The notes beneath the pieces were generated by a model. It saw only the letters and a program-made list of their open reading frames with translations, was not told where the DNA came from and searched no databases. A stretch of DNA of 64,000 nt from Allosphingosinicella indica (GTDB lineage: Bacteria; Pseudomonadota; Alphaproteobacteria; Sphingomonadales; Sphingomonadaceae), in assembly GCF_900177405.1 (NCBI RefSeq), contig NZ_LT840185.1:682001-746000 (forward strand), written 5' to 3'. Each line of letters begins with the position of its first letter. The stretch's first letter is position 1. Position numbers and translations under genes: made by a program. Positions 34,274 to 43,394 of this stretch are shown here, one piece after another.

Positions 34274-34813
34274 ATGCGTAGCCTTATTCTTGCCGCGGCG
34301 ATGGCCGCCGTTACCGTGCCGATGGCGCAGCCGGCGATGGCGCAGAGCTCGGCTCAGCGCGAGTATAATCGCGACATCCGCCAGGCGGAGCGCGAGCGTC
34401 AGCGCGACCTTCGCAATGCCGACAGCCGCCGCGACGTGCGCCGCGCCAACCGCGAATATCGCCAGAACGTCCGCCAGGCGCAGCGCGATTATCGCCAGTA
34501 CAATCGCTACGACTACAACCGGCTGGAGCGCGGCCAGGACCGTTACTATGCGGACCGTTATTATCGCGACGGCCGCTATTACCAGGAGCGCCGCCTGAGC
34601 GCGCGTGACCGCATCTATCGCGGCAACGACGGCCGCTATTATTGCCGCCGCCCGGACGGCACCACCGGCCTGATCCTGGGCGCCGCGGTCGGCGGTCTGC
34701 TCGGCAACGCCATCGACGGCGGCCGCTCGAGCCTGCTCGGCACGCTCGTTGGCGCCGGCGCCGGCGGTCTGCTCGGCCGTGAGATCGAGCGCGGCAACGT
34801 CCGCTGCCGCTAA
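34274..34813 (+). CDS. Secreted glycine-zipper protein with YRD/R-rich repeats
   Basis: A 179-residue exported protein with a signal peptide (ending PAMAQS near residue 24). The middle is very rich in Arg, Tyr, Asp and Gln (QREYNRDIRQAERERQRDLR and similar blocks). The C-terminus has two glycine-zipper segments (GLILGAAVGGLLGNAIDGG and LLGTLVGAGAGGLLGREI) of the 17-kDa surface antigen/2TM type, which often insert in the outer membrane. GAGGAGAAG precedes the ATG. It sits 154 bases upstream of a second repeat protein, which shares the Arg/Tyr/Asp-rich repeats. Confidence 0.8.
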   Translation: MRSLILAAAMAAVTVPMAQPAMAQSSAQREYNRDIRQAERERQRDLRNADSRRDVRRANREYRQNVRQAQRDYRQYNRYDYNRLERGQDRYYADRYYRDGRYYQERRLSARDRIYRGNDGRYYCRRPDGTTGLILGAAVGGLLGNAIDGGRSSLLGTLVGAGAGGLLGREIERGNVRCR

Positions 34814-34835
34814 GCGGTCAGCTTCGGCGTTGAAG

Positions 34836-34865
34836 ATGGGGCGGTCCTACGCGGGGCCGCCCCAT
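34836..34865 (+). terminator. Hairpin after the glycine-zipper gene
   Basis: ATGGGGCGG (34836-34844) pairs with CCGCCCCAT (34857-34865). It is GC-rich and lies 23 bases past the stop codon. There is no T-run, so its terminator role is probable but not certain. Confidence 0.5.
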
Positions 34866-34967
34866 TGCTGTCGGGCAGATGAACGGCATGTAGTTTCAGG
34901 TTCATGAAACGGGCGGCGCGGATGGCGCGTTGAAGTCGAATCCCCGGATATCCGTCAGGAGCGTATC

Positions 34968-35291
34968 ATGCGTAAACTCATCCTCGCCGCCGTCATCGGC
35001 ACCCTCGGCCTGTCGGCCGCGCCCGCCAGCGCCCAATATTGGGGCGGCCGCAACGATTATCGCGAATATCGAAGCGATGTGCGCGATGCCTATCGCGATT
35101 ACCGCCGCGACATCCGCCGCGCCGACAGCCGCCGCGATTATCGCGAGGCACGCCGTGACCTGCGCCGCGATCTCCGCGATGCGCGTCGCGACTACCGCCG
35201 CGATGTGCGTCAGGACCGGCGCTACTATCGCTACAACCCGCGCCATCGGGGCTATTACAGCCCCTATTACCCGCGCCGCTGGGGCTGGTGA
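34968..35291 (+). CDS. Secreted Arg/Tyr/Asp-rich repeat protein
   Basis: A 107-residue exported protein (signal peptide to about residue 22). The mature part is nearly all short blocks of the form (D/R)YRRD or RDxRR, for example SDVRDAYRDYRRDIRRADSR, ending in Tyr/Arg/Pro-rich sequence. There is no known domain. The blocks are 7 to 8 residues long and heptad-like. The block RRDxRRADSRRD is also close to the NADSRRDVRR block of the preceding gene, which suggests duplication or shared function. A terminator follows at 35300. Confidence 0.8.
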   Translation: MRKLILAAVIGTLGLSAAPASAQYWGGRNDYREYRSDVRDAYRDYRRDIRRADSRRDYREARRDLRRDLRDARRDYRRDVRQDRRYYRYNPRHRGYYSPYYPRRWGW

Positions 35292-35299
35292 TCGCATAG

Positions 35300-35329
35300 A
35301 CGGCCGGAGCCAAGCTCCGGCCGTTTCTC
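35300..35329 (+). terminator. Rho-independent terminator
   Basis: ACGGCCGGAGC and GCTCCGGCCGT pair perfectly with a three-base loop, followed by TTTCTCATT. It lies between the Arg/Tyr-rich gene and the convergent lipoprotein gene and may serve both. Confidence 0.8.
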
Positions 35330-35876
35330 ATTGGGCGGGCGGCGCGACGCCCATATTGTGGATGCGCCACTGGAGTTGCTCGGCCGTCGCGCCGGGCACG
35401 TCGTTCACCCGCCGCAACGCCGCCGTTCCCCGCTCGCTGAAGTCCCTGCCGCCTACGGTCTTGCCATAGACGCGGATCGGCACCTCGACATAGGTTGATC
35501 CCGCAGCGCCCTCCGGCGCTCCCGGCGCGCCGATCTCGGCATGATATTCGGCGACATTGGCAAAGCTGTCTGCGAACGCCTTCGCATCCTGCCCGCTGGC
35601 CTTGCCGCCATCGGACCACAGTTTCCACGCCGCGCCATACTCCTTCGCCTCCAACGACGCGAAATAGGATTGCAGCACCTGCGCCGCGCCCTGAGGGCCC
35701 TTGTCGGCGATCGGCGCCTCCGCGACCGGCGTGCGATCGTCAGGCAGTCCGCCCGGCTGACCCGGCGCAGTGGCTTCTGCGGTCTTCGGCGCCACTTCCG
35801 GAGCGGGGGCATCTGCCGCCGGCTTCTGACAGCCTGCCACGAACACCAGCGCCAATACAATTGGGATCGCGCGCAT
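35328..35876 (-). CDS. Putative lipoprotein 3 of the lipoprotein cluster
   Basis: A 182-residue lipoprotein with a lipobox (FVAGC near residue 15) and a Pro/Ala-rich linker. The domain LQSYFASLEAKEYGAAWKLWSDGG looks like an NTF2/SnoaL-type fold or other small helical-sheet domain; this is a guess from pattern only. AAGGAG precedes two adjacent ATGs (35879 and 35876); the second has better spacing. It is the last of three same-strand lipoprotein genes. Confidence 0.65.
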   Translation of the reverse strand: MRAIPIVLALVFVAGCQKPAADAPAPEVAPKTAEATAPGQPGGLPDDRTPVAEAPIADKGPQGAAQVLQSYFASLEAKEYGAAWKLWSDGGKASGQDAKAFADSFANVAEYHAEIGAPGAPEGAAGSTYVEVPIRVYGKTVGGRDFSERGTAALRRVNDVPGATAEQLQWRIHNMGVAPPAQ

Positions 35877-35887
35877 CATCGTCTCCT

Positions 35888-36205
35888 TCAACCGGCAGGC
35901 TCGGAAAGCGGTATGACGGAGGCATCGCCGTTGGCGCCGATGCTGATCCGCCAAGGCCGATCGTCGTCGCAGCGCGCATCCCAGCCCGCTGGCCCGGCCG
36001 GGATCGAGGTCACGACCTGCTGGCAATCCTGACCCGCATCGCGGATCGCGCGGATGAGGACGGCATTGCGTTCGCCTTCGGGCATTGCCACCAGCCGATC
36101 GGCATAGGCATTGGCGGCGGGCGAGGCAGCAGGCTGCGGCGTCTGCGGCCCGCCATCGCAGCCGGCAAGCGCCAGCAGCAGCGCCGCGCCCGCGACGCGG
36201 ATCAT
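35888..36205 (-). CDS. Putative lipoprotein 2
   Basis: A 105-residue protein with lipobox LALAGCDGG. The mature domain contains NAVLIRAIRDAGQDCQQV, WDARCDDDRPWRISIGANGD and two cysteines that could be disulfide-bonded. Its first bases overlap the TGA of the previous gene (ATGA), and AAAAGG lies before it, so the two are translationally coupled. The mature domain resembles that of the upstream lipoprotein (A-L-I/L-R-A pattern and C/W/R spacing), so the pair may be diverged duplicates. Confidence 0.65.
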   Translation of the reverse strand: MIRVAGAALLLALAGCDGGPQTPQPAASPAANAYADRLVAMPEGERNAVLIRAIRDAGQDCQQVVTSIPAGPAGWDARCDDDRPWRISIGANGDASVIPLSEPAG

Positions 36206-36597
36206 TCGGCCTTTTCCGGGATGCGGTCGCTGGCGCAGGCGGGGAGCTTTAGCTCCGCCGTCTCCTTGCAGGCGCGGACCTGGACATCGCCCGTCGCCGC
36301 GAGGAACACCAGCCAATCGCCTGTGCCGGTGCAGCGCACCGTCCACGCATCGAAATTCTTGTAGGTGCCGGTCTCGACCGATCCCTCGACGCGGCGGCAG
36401 GCGTTGCCGGTATCCTGCACCGCGCGGAGCAGCGTCAGATTGCGGTTGGTCTCGGTCAGGCTCTTGAGCTCGGCCTGATAATCCTTGTCGCCGGTCACCT
36501 TGATGGGCCGCGCGGGAGCCGGTTGCTGTTGCTGCGCACCGGAATCGCAACCCGTCAGCGCAATCGCCGCCGCCACCGGAACCAGCATCAAGCGCAT
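36202..36597 (-). CDS. Putative lipoprotein 1
   Basis: A 131-residue lipoprotein (lipobox AIALTGCDSG, then a Gln/Pro-rich linker). Its domain shows LTLLRAVQDTGNACRRVEGS, FDAWTVRCTGTGDWLVFL and a late DRIPEKAE. The LRAxxDxGxxCxxV block is shared with the following gene, which suggests a tandem pair. The start ATG at 36597 has GGAGG before it. Function unknown. Confidence 0.68.
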   Translation of the reverse strand: MRLMLVPVAAAIALTGCDSGAQQQQPAPARPIKVTGDKDYQAELKSLTETNRNLTLLRAVQDTGNACRRVEGSVETGTYKNFDAWTVRCTGTGDWLVFLAATGDVQVRACKETAELKLPACASDRIPEKAE

Positions 36598-36666
36598 GTC
36601 GTCCTCCGTCGATCGCCGCGGCCGGGCGTAACGCACCGGCGGGGCTGCTGTCGACCGGACAAACGA

Positions 36667-36699
36667 AAGGCGCGGAAAGGATATCCCTTCCCGCGCCTT
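36667..36699 (-). terminator. Terminator of rpmI-rplT
   Basis: Reading leftwards, AAGGCGCGG and CCGCGCCTT enclose a loop and are followed by TTCGTTT. It lies 24 bases past the rplT stop codon. Confidence 0.72.
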
Positions 36700-36722
36700 C
36701 GTAGCGGTTAGCGATGCTGCGC

Positions 36723-37088
36723 TCAGGCGGCCTTGGGCAGCGCCTTTTGCGCCTGGGCGATCAAGCCCTTGAACGCTTCGCCTTCGTGCATCGCGATATC
36801 GGCCAGGACCTTGCGGTCGAGATCGATGCCGGCGAGCTTGAGGCCGTGGATGAAGCGGCCGTAGGTCAGGCCTTCGGCGCGGACCGCGGCGTTGATACGC
36901 TGGATCCAGAGCGCGCGGAACGACCGCTTCTTAACCTTGCGGTCTCGGTAGGCATATTGCCCGGCCTTCTCGACCGCCTGGCGGGCGATGCGAATCGTGT
37001 TCTTGCGACGGCCATAATAGCCCTTCGCCTGATCCAGGATGCGCTTGTGCTTCGCGCGGGTGGTAACACCCCTCTTCACGCGTGCCAT
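36723..37088 (-). CDS. rplT: 50S ribosomal protein L20
   Basis: L20 binds 23S rRNA and is needed early in large-subunit assembly. The 121-residue protein is basic and has the family sequence ([20 protein letters not shown], then [20 protein letters not shown], with the globular C-terminal half). It follows rpmI by 13 bases. In many bacteria infC and pheST are neighbours; here they are not. Confidence 0.99.
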   Translation of the reverse strand: MARVKRGVTTRAKHKRILDQAKGYYGRRKNTIRIARQAVEKAGQYAYRDRKVKKRSFRALWIQRINAAVRAEGLTYGRFIHGLKLAGIDLDRKVLADIAMHEGEAFKGLIAQAQKALPKAA

Positions 37089-37101
37089 GTGTCAGTCCTC
37101 C

Positions 37102-37305
37102 TCAGTTCAGGCCGTACGGCGCCCAGAGCTTCACGGTCTTCGTGTCCGCATCGGAGAGGACAGTGGTGCCGCGGTTCTGGCGAATGTACTTGGCGTTGTG
37201 GCTGATGAGGCGGTGGCGCTTGCCGGCGACTCCATGCTTCACCTTGCCTGTGGCGGTGAGCTTGAAGCGCTTCTTGACGCCGCTCTTCGTCTTGAGCTTG
37301 GGCAT
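37102..37305 (-). CDS. rpmI: 50S ribosomal protein L35
   Basis: L35 is a small 23S rRNA-binding protein. The 67-residue sequence starts [20 protein letters not shown] and is very basic. AAGGAG lies before the start (reading leftwards). It is the first gene of a two-gene ribosomal operon; the divergent neighbour is the AsmA-type gene. No infC lies upstream, so the usual infC-rpmI-rplT order is split. Confidence 0.98.
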   Translation of the reverse strand: MPKLKTKSGVKKRFKLTATGKVKHGVAGKRHRLISHNAKYIRQNRGTTVLSDADTKTVKLWAPYGLN

Positions 37306-37509
37306 TTTCGTCTCCTTCTGATCCCTGCGCGAGGCAAAGATGGGCGGTTACGAACGGCCACGGCAGCCCTTACAGCCGGGCCGTTCTGATTCTTCCAGAG
37401 GCTGGAAAGCGTGCGCCTATAGAGGTGCCGCGCACGGAGCGCAAGGCGCTGGTGCAACGATGTGCCGGTTCCGGAACTGATTCAAGGCCGTAACGGTTTG
37501 CGCCTCGTC

Positions 37510-39609
37510 ATGGACGCGACGCTATCCGCCCCCGATCCTGCCGTGCGGCATGTTCCGCGCTGGCGGCGACGCGGGGATCCGGTGGAGATCGGGCTCCGCA
37601 TCGCGGCGGGGATCATCGGCGCGATTATCCTCGTCTGGCTGATCCTCTTCATCACCAAGGGCCGGTTCCTCAAGCCCTATTTCGAGCGCTACGTCGCGGG
37701 ACAGACCGAGCGGCATGTGCGCGTCGCGGGCGATTTCCAGCTCTACTTCAACCCGCTCGACGTCAAATTCCTTGCCGAGGGAATGACGATCTCCAACCCC
37801 GAATGGGCGCGGCGCGACAATTTCTTTGAAGCCAAGCTGATCGACACCGACATCTCGACCTGGAGCCTGTTGTTCGGCGCCAAGCGCCGGGTGAACTGGC
37901 TCAACCTCGTCAGCGGCAACGTCGATCTGGAGTGGGACGCCAAGGGTGCGCGCAACACCTGGACGTTCGGCGAGAAGCGCGGCGAGCCGCTCGAGCTGCC
38001 GCTGATCCGCCGCGCGCATATCGCCGACAGCGGCCTGCATTATCGCGACCCGCGGCTGCAGCTCATCACCGACATAAAGTTCGAGACGACGCGCGCGCGC
38101 GACACGCAGTTCGAAAGCGACATCCGCTTCACCGGCACCGGCAGCATGCGCGCCAAGCCGTTCACGCTAACCGGCAGCATGCTCTCGCCCAATGAGACGG
38201 TGACCGGCGGGCGCAACCGGCTGGTGATGCGCGGCGAAGGCGCCGGGCACCGGCTCGATGTCAGCGGCACGCTCCCCGCCGCGACGCAGATCGAAGGGGC
38301 CGACCTCCGCGTCGCCGCGCGCGGGCCGAACCTTGCAGGGCTGTTCGACTTCCTGGGCGTCGCAGTGATGGACACGCGCGCCTATCGCCTGACCTCCAGC
38401 CTCACCAAGGAAGCCGATCGCTGGCGCTTCACTGGCCTCAAGGGCACAATCGGCACCAGCGACCTGGCCGGCGCCATGACGATCTCAATGCCAGAGGATC
38501 GCGTGCGCATCGACGCCGACTTGCGGAGCCGGGTGCTCGACATCATCGATGCTGGGCCATTCATCGGCTACGATCCCGAGCGCCTCGCAGCCCAGGGCGC
38601 GGTCGTGCAGGAAGGCGGGCGTCCGCGCATGCTGCCCGATACGCCGATGGACATTTCCTCGGTGCGCAGCTTCGACGCGCGCGTCGTCTATGCCGCCAAC
38701 CTGATTCGCATGGACGGATCGCCGATCTCGAATCTGGGACTAACGCTCGACCTCAATCGCGGGCTGATGAAAATCTCTCCGCTGACGATGGACGTGGCAG
38801 GCGGGCACCTTGCCTCTGACATCACCATCGACGCGCGGCGCGACCCGCTGCGCAGCGACATCGACGCGCGCCTGTCGCCGACGCCGATGGGCATATTGCT
38901 GAAGCGCTTCGGCGCCGAGCAGTCCGGCACCACCGGCCAGATCAAGGCGCGGCTCAACCTCGCCGGCACCGGCAATTCGGTGCGCGCGATGCTCGGCAGC
39001 TCGAACGGGCGGATCGCCTTCATCATGCCGGCCGGCACCTTCTGGACGCGCAATATTCAATTGTCGGAACTCGACATCGGCACCTTCGTCCAGAAGATGT
39101 TCGAGAAGAAGCTCGAGCGTCCGGTGGAGATCAATTGCGGCCTGATCGCCTTCACCGTCCGCAACGGGCTGGCGGCGGCGGACCCGATCCTGATCGACAC
39201 CAAGAAGAACGTCATCACCGGGCGCGGCGGCTTCAGCTTCCGCACCGAAGCGATCGATATGGCGGTGGAGGCCGACGCCAAGACGTTTAGCGTCTTCTCC
39301 GGCCAGTCGCCGATCGGCGTGGGCGGCTATTTCGCGGCGCCGAACATCGACCCGATCAGCGGCGAATTGTTAGCGCGCGCAGGCGTCGGCCTCGGGCTCG
39401 GCGCGCTGGTCAGCCCGCTCGCGGCCGTCGTGGCCTTCGTCGATCCGGGCGATGCCGAGCCGACCAATTGCGGCCCCGTCCTCGCCGGTGCGCGCACCGC
39501 GGCACAGAGCGAGCGCGACGGCGGCAAGATCAAGGGTCTCGGCAACGGCAAGGCGGCGAAGGTGGAAGAACCGAAGAAGAAGCGGAAGAAGTTCCTCGGC
39601 ATCTTCTGA
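37510..39609 (+). CDS. AsmA-family protein
   Basis: A 699-residue protein of the AsmA type, large proteins that bridge inner and outer membranes and are linked to phospholipid or outer-membrane homeostasis. One N-terminal transmembrane segment (about residues 28-53) is followed by the long beta-rich groove. The AsmA N-terminal domain shows FELYFNPLDVKF-like sequence (here FQLYFNPLDVKFLAEGMTI) and the C-terminal region RGGFSFRTEAIDMAVEADAK. A GTG at 37462 would give 16 more residues, but the ATG at 37510 is better. A Lys-rich tail (EEPKKKRKKFLG) ends the protein. Confidence 0.88.
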   Translation: MDATLSAPDPAVRHVPRWRRRGDPVEIGLRIAAGIIGAIILVWLILFITKGRFLKPYFERYVAGQTERHVRVAGDFQLYFNPLDVKFLAEGMTISNPEWARRDNFFEAKLIDTDISTWSLLFGAKRRVNWLNLVSGNVDLEWDAKGARNTWTFGEKRGEPLELPLIRRAHIADSGLHYRDPRLQLITDIKFETTRARDTQFESDIRFTGTGSMRAKPFTLTGSMLSPNETVTGGRNRLVMRGEGAGHRLDVSGTLPAATQIEGADLRVAARGPNLAGLFDFLGVAVMDTRAYRLTSSLTKEADRWRFTGLKGTIGTSDLAGAMTISMPEDRVRIDADLRSRVLDIIDAGPFIGYDPERLAAQGAVVQEGGRPRMLPDTPMDISSVRSFDARVVYAANLIRMDGSPISNLGLTLDLNRGLMKISPLTMDVAGGHLASDITIDARRDPLRSDIDARLSPTPMGILLKRFGAEQSGTTGQIKARLNLAGTGNSVRAMLGSSNGRIAFIMPAGTFWTRNIQLSELDIGTFVQKMFEKKLERPVEINCGLIAFTVRNGLAAADPILIDTKKNVITGRGGFSFRTEAIDMAVEADAKTFSVFSGQSPIGVGGYFAAPNIDPISGELLARAGVGLGLGALVSPLAAVVAFVDPGDAEPTNCGPVLAGARTAAQSERDGGKIKGLGNGKAAKVEEPKKKRKKFLGIF

Positions 39610-39653
39610 CCGCCGGTTTGGTGCACGGACACGGGCGCAGTAACGTAGGCTCG

Positions 39654-40520
39654 ATGCGCAACAGCCGCCCGCTCCACGAGATCGCGCACGACGATGGCGC
39701 CGACCGCTGGCGGATGACGTATGCGCGGCCGGCCGCTGCGCTGGGCAGGCTTGTCGACGGTTATGTCGGTTATACCGAGCATACGACCAGCTTCACCGCG
39801 CGGCGCGAGCTGGCCTCGACGCAGACCGTGCTGATCTTCGCGCTCGGCGATCCGCTCGCGATCACCGGCGTCGACGGTGCGGAGATCGTGCTGAAGGCGG
39901 GCGAAGCGTTCGTCGCAGGGATGGCAGACGGCACTTCGGTCTCGCGCGCGTCCGGGCCGCAAGAAGGCGTGCACATCGCCATGCCCGCGGCCACGCTGAG
40001 CGCGCTGTGCGGCGCACCGCTCGCCGAAATCGCCAACCGCGCCGCGCCACTGAGTGACCTCGTCGGCATTGCGGCGTACGATCTGGGGCATCGGCTGGGC
40101 GAAGCGCCGACGCTGCTCGACCGCTTCGATCTGCTCGACGATTTCCTGATGATGCGGCTGGCCGATGTGCGCCCTGAGGACGGCGTCATCCGCTGGGCGA
40201 TGACACAGCTTTCGTCCGATGCGCCGCCGAGCGTCAGCGCGCTCGCCGCCGAGATCGGCTGGAGCCGCAAGCATTTCGCGCAGCGCTTCGCCGCCGTCAC
40301 TGGCTTCAACCCGCAGGCCTATCGCCGCCTCGCACGGTTCGAGCGGTTCACCACCGCGATCCGCGCGGCGCCGGACGACAGCCTGGCAGGCCTGGCCGCC
40401 GATGCCGGCTACCACGACCAGCCGCACATGACGCGCGAGGTGCAGGCCTTTTCGAACATGAGTCCCGGCGAGCTCAGACAGCGGATCATCCCGGGCGGCG
40501 GTGGCATCCGCGAGGATTGA
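39654..40520 (+). CDS. AraC-family transcriptional regulator
   Basis: A 288-residue regulator. The C-terminal domain has the two helix-turn-helix units: SVSALAAEIGWSRKHFAQRF and LAGLAADAGYHDQPHMTREV, followed by the family's FSNMSPGELR. The N-terminal half looks like a cupin-type ligand domain. The ATG at 39654 begins the conserved region; a GTG at 39621 is possible. It is 44 bases downstream of the asmA-like gene. Its target may be the VOC protein directly after it, which is inference from adjacency. Confidence 0.9.
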   Translation: MRNSRPLHEIAHDDGADRWRMTYARPAAALGRLVDGYVGYTEHTTSFTARRELASTQTVLIFALGDPLAITGVDGAEIVLKAGEAFVAGMADGTSVSRASGPQEGVHIAMPAATLSALCGAPLAEIANRAAPLSDLVGIAAYDLGHRLGEAPTLLDRFDLLDDFLMMRLADVRPEDGVIRWAMTQLSSDAPPSVSALAAEIGWSRKHFAQRFAAVTGFNPQAYRRLARFERFTTAIRAAPDDSLAGLAADAGYHDQPHMTREVQAFSNMSPGELRQRIIPGGGGIRED

Positions 40521-40588
40521 GCAGGGTTACAAACGTGCAAGCCGCCGTCGCAGCCGCGGTGCTAACCGGCGGGCGAAGGAGACGAGAC

Positions 40589-41020
40589 ATGACTGTAAAG
40601 CCCGCCATCATCCCCTGCCTCACCTATCGCGACGCGCCCGCCGCGATCGCCTTTCTGTGCGACGCCTTCGGCTTCGCGCGCCACGCCGTCCACGCGGATG
40701 AGACCAACCCGTCGATCGTCCATCACGCCCAGCTTGTGCGCGAGGGGCAAATGATCATGCTAAGCAGCGACGGTGGCGAAACCGAGTTTCAGCGGAAAGC
40801 CCGGATGCTTCACCCCGCCGAAGCGAAGGGGGTGACGCAGACGCTCTATGTCGTGACCGACGATGTGGACGCTCATGCGGCGCGCGCCACCGCGGCGGGC
40901 GCGGAAATCCTGCTCGCCCCGACCGACCAGGACTACGGCGGCCGCAATTATTCGGCGCGCGACCCCGAAGGCTATGTGTGGAGCTTCGGCGACTATGATC
41001 CGTTCGCCGAAACCGCTTAG
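40589..41020 (+). CDS. VOC-family protein
   Basis: A 143-residue protein of the vicinal oxygen chelate fold with two beta-alpha-beta-beta-beta halves. The first starts [25 protein letters not shown] and the second has [39 protein letters not shown] near the end supplies the typical last metal-region residues. Members include glyoxalase-like and antibiotic-binding proteins; the substrate is unknown. GAAGGAGAC precedes the ATG. It ends 4 bases inside the convergent prs gene. Confidence 0.86.
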   Translation: MTVKPAIIPCLTYRDAPAAIAFLCDAFGFARHAVHADETNPSIVHHAQLVREGQMIMLSSDGGETEFQRKARMLHPAEAKGVTQTLYVVTDDVDAHAARATAAGAEILLAPTDQDYGGRNYSARDPEGYVWSFGDYDPFAETA

Positions 41021-41952
41021 TCGAACAGGCTGGAGACCGAACTTTCGTCGGCGATGCGGCGGACCGCTTCGGCGAGCAGCGGGGCGATCGTGAGGATGCG
41101 GATCTTCTCGCTTGCCTCGGCCGCGTCATAGGTCGCTATCGAATCGGTGATGACCAGCTCGGCGAGCTCAGACTTGTCGACGCGCGGCACCGCGGCGCCC
41201 GAGAGGACGCCGTGGGTGCAATAAGCGACGACGTCGGTCGCGCCGCCTTCCTTGAGCGCCGCGGCGGCGTTGCAGAGCGTGCCCGCCGAATCGACGATGT
41301 CGTCGACCAGCACGCAGAAGCGGCCATTCACATCGCCGATGATGTTCATCACTTCCGATTCGCCCGGCCGCTCGCGGCGCTTGTCGACGATGGCAAGCGG
41401 GGCGTTGTCGAGCCGCTTGGCGAGCGCACGGGCGCGGACGACACCGCCGACATCGGGCGAGACGACAGTGATCGGCTTGCCTGCGAAGCGCGCCTGGATG
41501 TCCGCCGACATGACCGGCGCCGCATAGAGATTATCGGTCGGGATATCGAAGAAGCCCTGGATCTGCCCGGCGTGGAGATCGACCGAAAGGACGCGGTCGG
41601 CGCCCGCGACGGTAATGAGATTGGCGACGAGCTTGGCCGAAATGGGCGTGCGCGGCCCGGGCTTTCGGTCCTGCCGGGCATAGCCGAAATAGGGCAGCAC
41701 CGCGGTGATCCGCTTGGCCGATGCCCGCTTCAGCGCATCGATGCAGATGAGCAATTCCATGAGATTGTCGTTGGCCGGGAAGGCGGTCGACTGGATCACG
41801 AACACGTCCTCGCCGCGGACATTCTCGTGAATCTCGACGAACACCTCCTCGTCGGCGAAGCGGCGGACGCTCGCGTCGGTGATCGGCATTTCGAGATAGG
41901 CCGCGATGGCCTCCACCAGCGGACGGTTCGAATTGCCCGACAACAGCTTCAT
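41017..41952 (-). CDS. prs: Ribose-phosphate pyrophosphokinase
   Basis: Prs makes phosphoribosyl pyrophosphate from ribose 5-phosphate and ATP. The 311-residue protein has the class I landmarks: [42 protein letters not shown] (the flexible catalytic loop follows ARQDRK) and the PRPP-binding [24 protein letters not shown] precedes the ATG at 41952. Confidence 0.98.
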   Translation of the reverse strand: MKLLSGNSNRPLVEAIAAYLEMPITDASVRRFADEEVFVEIHENVRGEDVFVIQSTAFPANDNLMELLICIDALKRASAKRITAVLPYFGYARQDRKPGPRTPISAKLVANLITVAGADRVLSVDLHAGQIQGFFDIPTDNLYAAPVMSADIQARFAGKPITVVSPDVGGVVRARALAKRLDNAPLAIVDKRRERPGESEVMNIIGDVNGRFCVLVDDIVDSAGTLCNAAAALKEGGATDVVAYCTHGVLSGAAVPRVDKSELAELVITDSIATYDAAEASEKIRILTIAPLLAEAVRRIADESSVSSLFD

Positions 41953-42059
41953 GAAGCGACTTCCTTGGGGAAAATGGCAGGCCACCCCCATAGGGACGCG
42001 CGGGGCGGCAAGGCAAGGGGCCGTTGCCGGGGCGGCGCCCGCATCCTAGAGCGCGGGCC

Positions 42060-43394
42060 ATGACGATCGTCACCCGCTTCGCCCCCTCGCCCACCGGCCG
42101 CCTCCACGTCGGCAATATCCGCACGGCGCTGCACAATTGGCTGCTGGCGAAAAAGGCGGGCGGACGCTTCTTGCTGCGCATCGACGACACCGACCGCGAG
42201 CGGAGCCGCGAGGAATATGTCGAGGCTATCCGCGCCGATCTCGACTGGCTGGGTCTGACCCCGGACGGCGAATACCGCCAGTCGGCGCGATTCGCGCTGT
42301 ACGAGACGGCGCTGGAGCGGCTGGCGGCGGCGGGGCGCGCTTATCCGGCCTATGAGAGCGCGCAGGAGCTGGAGCTCAAGCGCAAGGTGCAGCTCTCGCG
42401 CGGGCTGCCGCCGGTCTATGACCGCGCCGCGCTGGCGCTGGGCGACGCCGAGCGGGCGGCGCTGGAGGCGGAGGGCATTCGGCCGCACTGGCGCTTCAAA
42501 CTCGATCACGACACGCCGATCGCCTGGGCCGACGGTATCCGCGGCGCGCAGCAGCTCGATCCGAAACTGCTCTCCGATCCGGTGATCCGCCGCGCCGACG
42601 GGAGCTGGCTCTACATGCTGCCGAGCGCGGTCGACGATATCGAGATGGGCGTGACCGATGTGATCCGCGGCGAGGACCATGTCACCAACACCGGGCTCCA
42701 ACTGCAGATGTTCGCGGCGCTGGGCGCCACGCCGCCGCGCTTCGGGCACGAGGCGCTGCTGACCGGATCGGAAGGCAAGCTTTCGAAGCGGCTGGGGTCG
42801 CTCGGCGTCGATGCGATGCGCGACGACGGGATCGAACGCGAGGCACTGATCGCCAAGCTGGCGCGGATCGGCACCAGCCAGCCGGTCGAGCCCGTGACTG
42901 ATGCCGCGCCGCTGATCGCGGGCTTCGACCTGTCCACCTTCGGCCGCGCGCCCGCGCGGTTCGACATGGCCGAGCTGGAGACGCTCAACACCCGCATCGT
43001 CCACCAGATGGACTTCGACCGGGTTGCCGATCGCCTACCCGCGGGAATGGACGCGGCAGCGTGGGAGGCGATCCGGCCCAATCTGGCGAAGGTGGCCGAG
43101 GCCGCCGACTGGTGGGCGATCGTCCAGGGTCCGGTGACGCATCGCGCGGACCCTGCCGACCGCGATTTCCTCAACGCCGCCGCCGACGTGGCTTCGGCGA
43201 TCGACTGGAGCGTCAATCCGTGGGGTGCGCTGACCGCCGGTCTCAAGGGAGATACCGGCCGTTTCGGCAAAACGCTGTTCCTGCCGCTGCGGCTGGCGCT
43301 CACCGGGCGCGCGAGCGGCCCCGAGATGGCGGCGCTGTTGCCGCTGATCGGCCGCGAAGAGGCCGTCGTGCGCCTCCGCGCCGCAGCCGCCTAG
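42060..43394 (+). CDS. gltX: Glutamate--tRNA ligase
   Basis: A class I aminoacyl-tRNA synthetase of 444 residues. The HIGH-like motif is HVGN (PSPTGRLHVGNIRTALHNW) and the KMSKS-like motif is KLSKR (EGKLSKRLGSLGV). The zinc region typical of GluRS1 is not clear. At 444 residues it is short for bacterial GltX, and alphaproteobacteria often have two GltX enzymes, one non-discriminating; which this is cannot be told. The start ATG at 42060 was chosen as it begins the conserved MTIVTRFAPSPTG. Confidence 0.95.
   Translation: MTIVTRFAPSPTGRLHVGNIRTALHNWLLAKKAGGRFLLRIDDTDRERSREEYVEAIRADLDWLGLTPDGEYRQSARFALYETALERLAAAGRAYPAYESAQELELKRKVQLSRGLPPVYDRAALALGDAERAALEAEGIRPHWRFKLDHDTPIAWADGIRGAQQLDPKLLSDPVIRRADGSWLYMLPSAVDDIEMGVTDVIRGEDHVTNTGLQLQMFAALGATPPRFGHEALLTGSEGKLSKRLGSLGVDAMRDDGIEREALIAKLARIGTSQPVEPVTDAAPLIAGFDLSTFGRAPARFDMAELETLNTRIVHQMDFDRVADRLPAGMDAAAWEAIRPNLAKVAEAADWWAIVQGPVTHRADPADRDFLNAAADVASAIDWSVNPWGALTAGLKGDTGRFGKTLFLPLRLALTGRASGPEMAALLPLIGREEAVVRLRAAAA

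Noticed and set aside
36661-36722. An L20-type leader or other RNA element after rplT
   Set aside because: Only a terminator-like hairpin is visible; it is on the downstream side.
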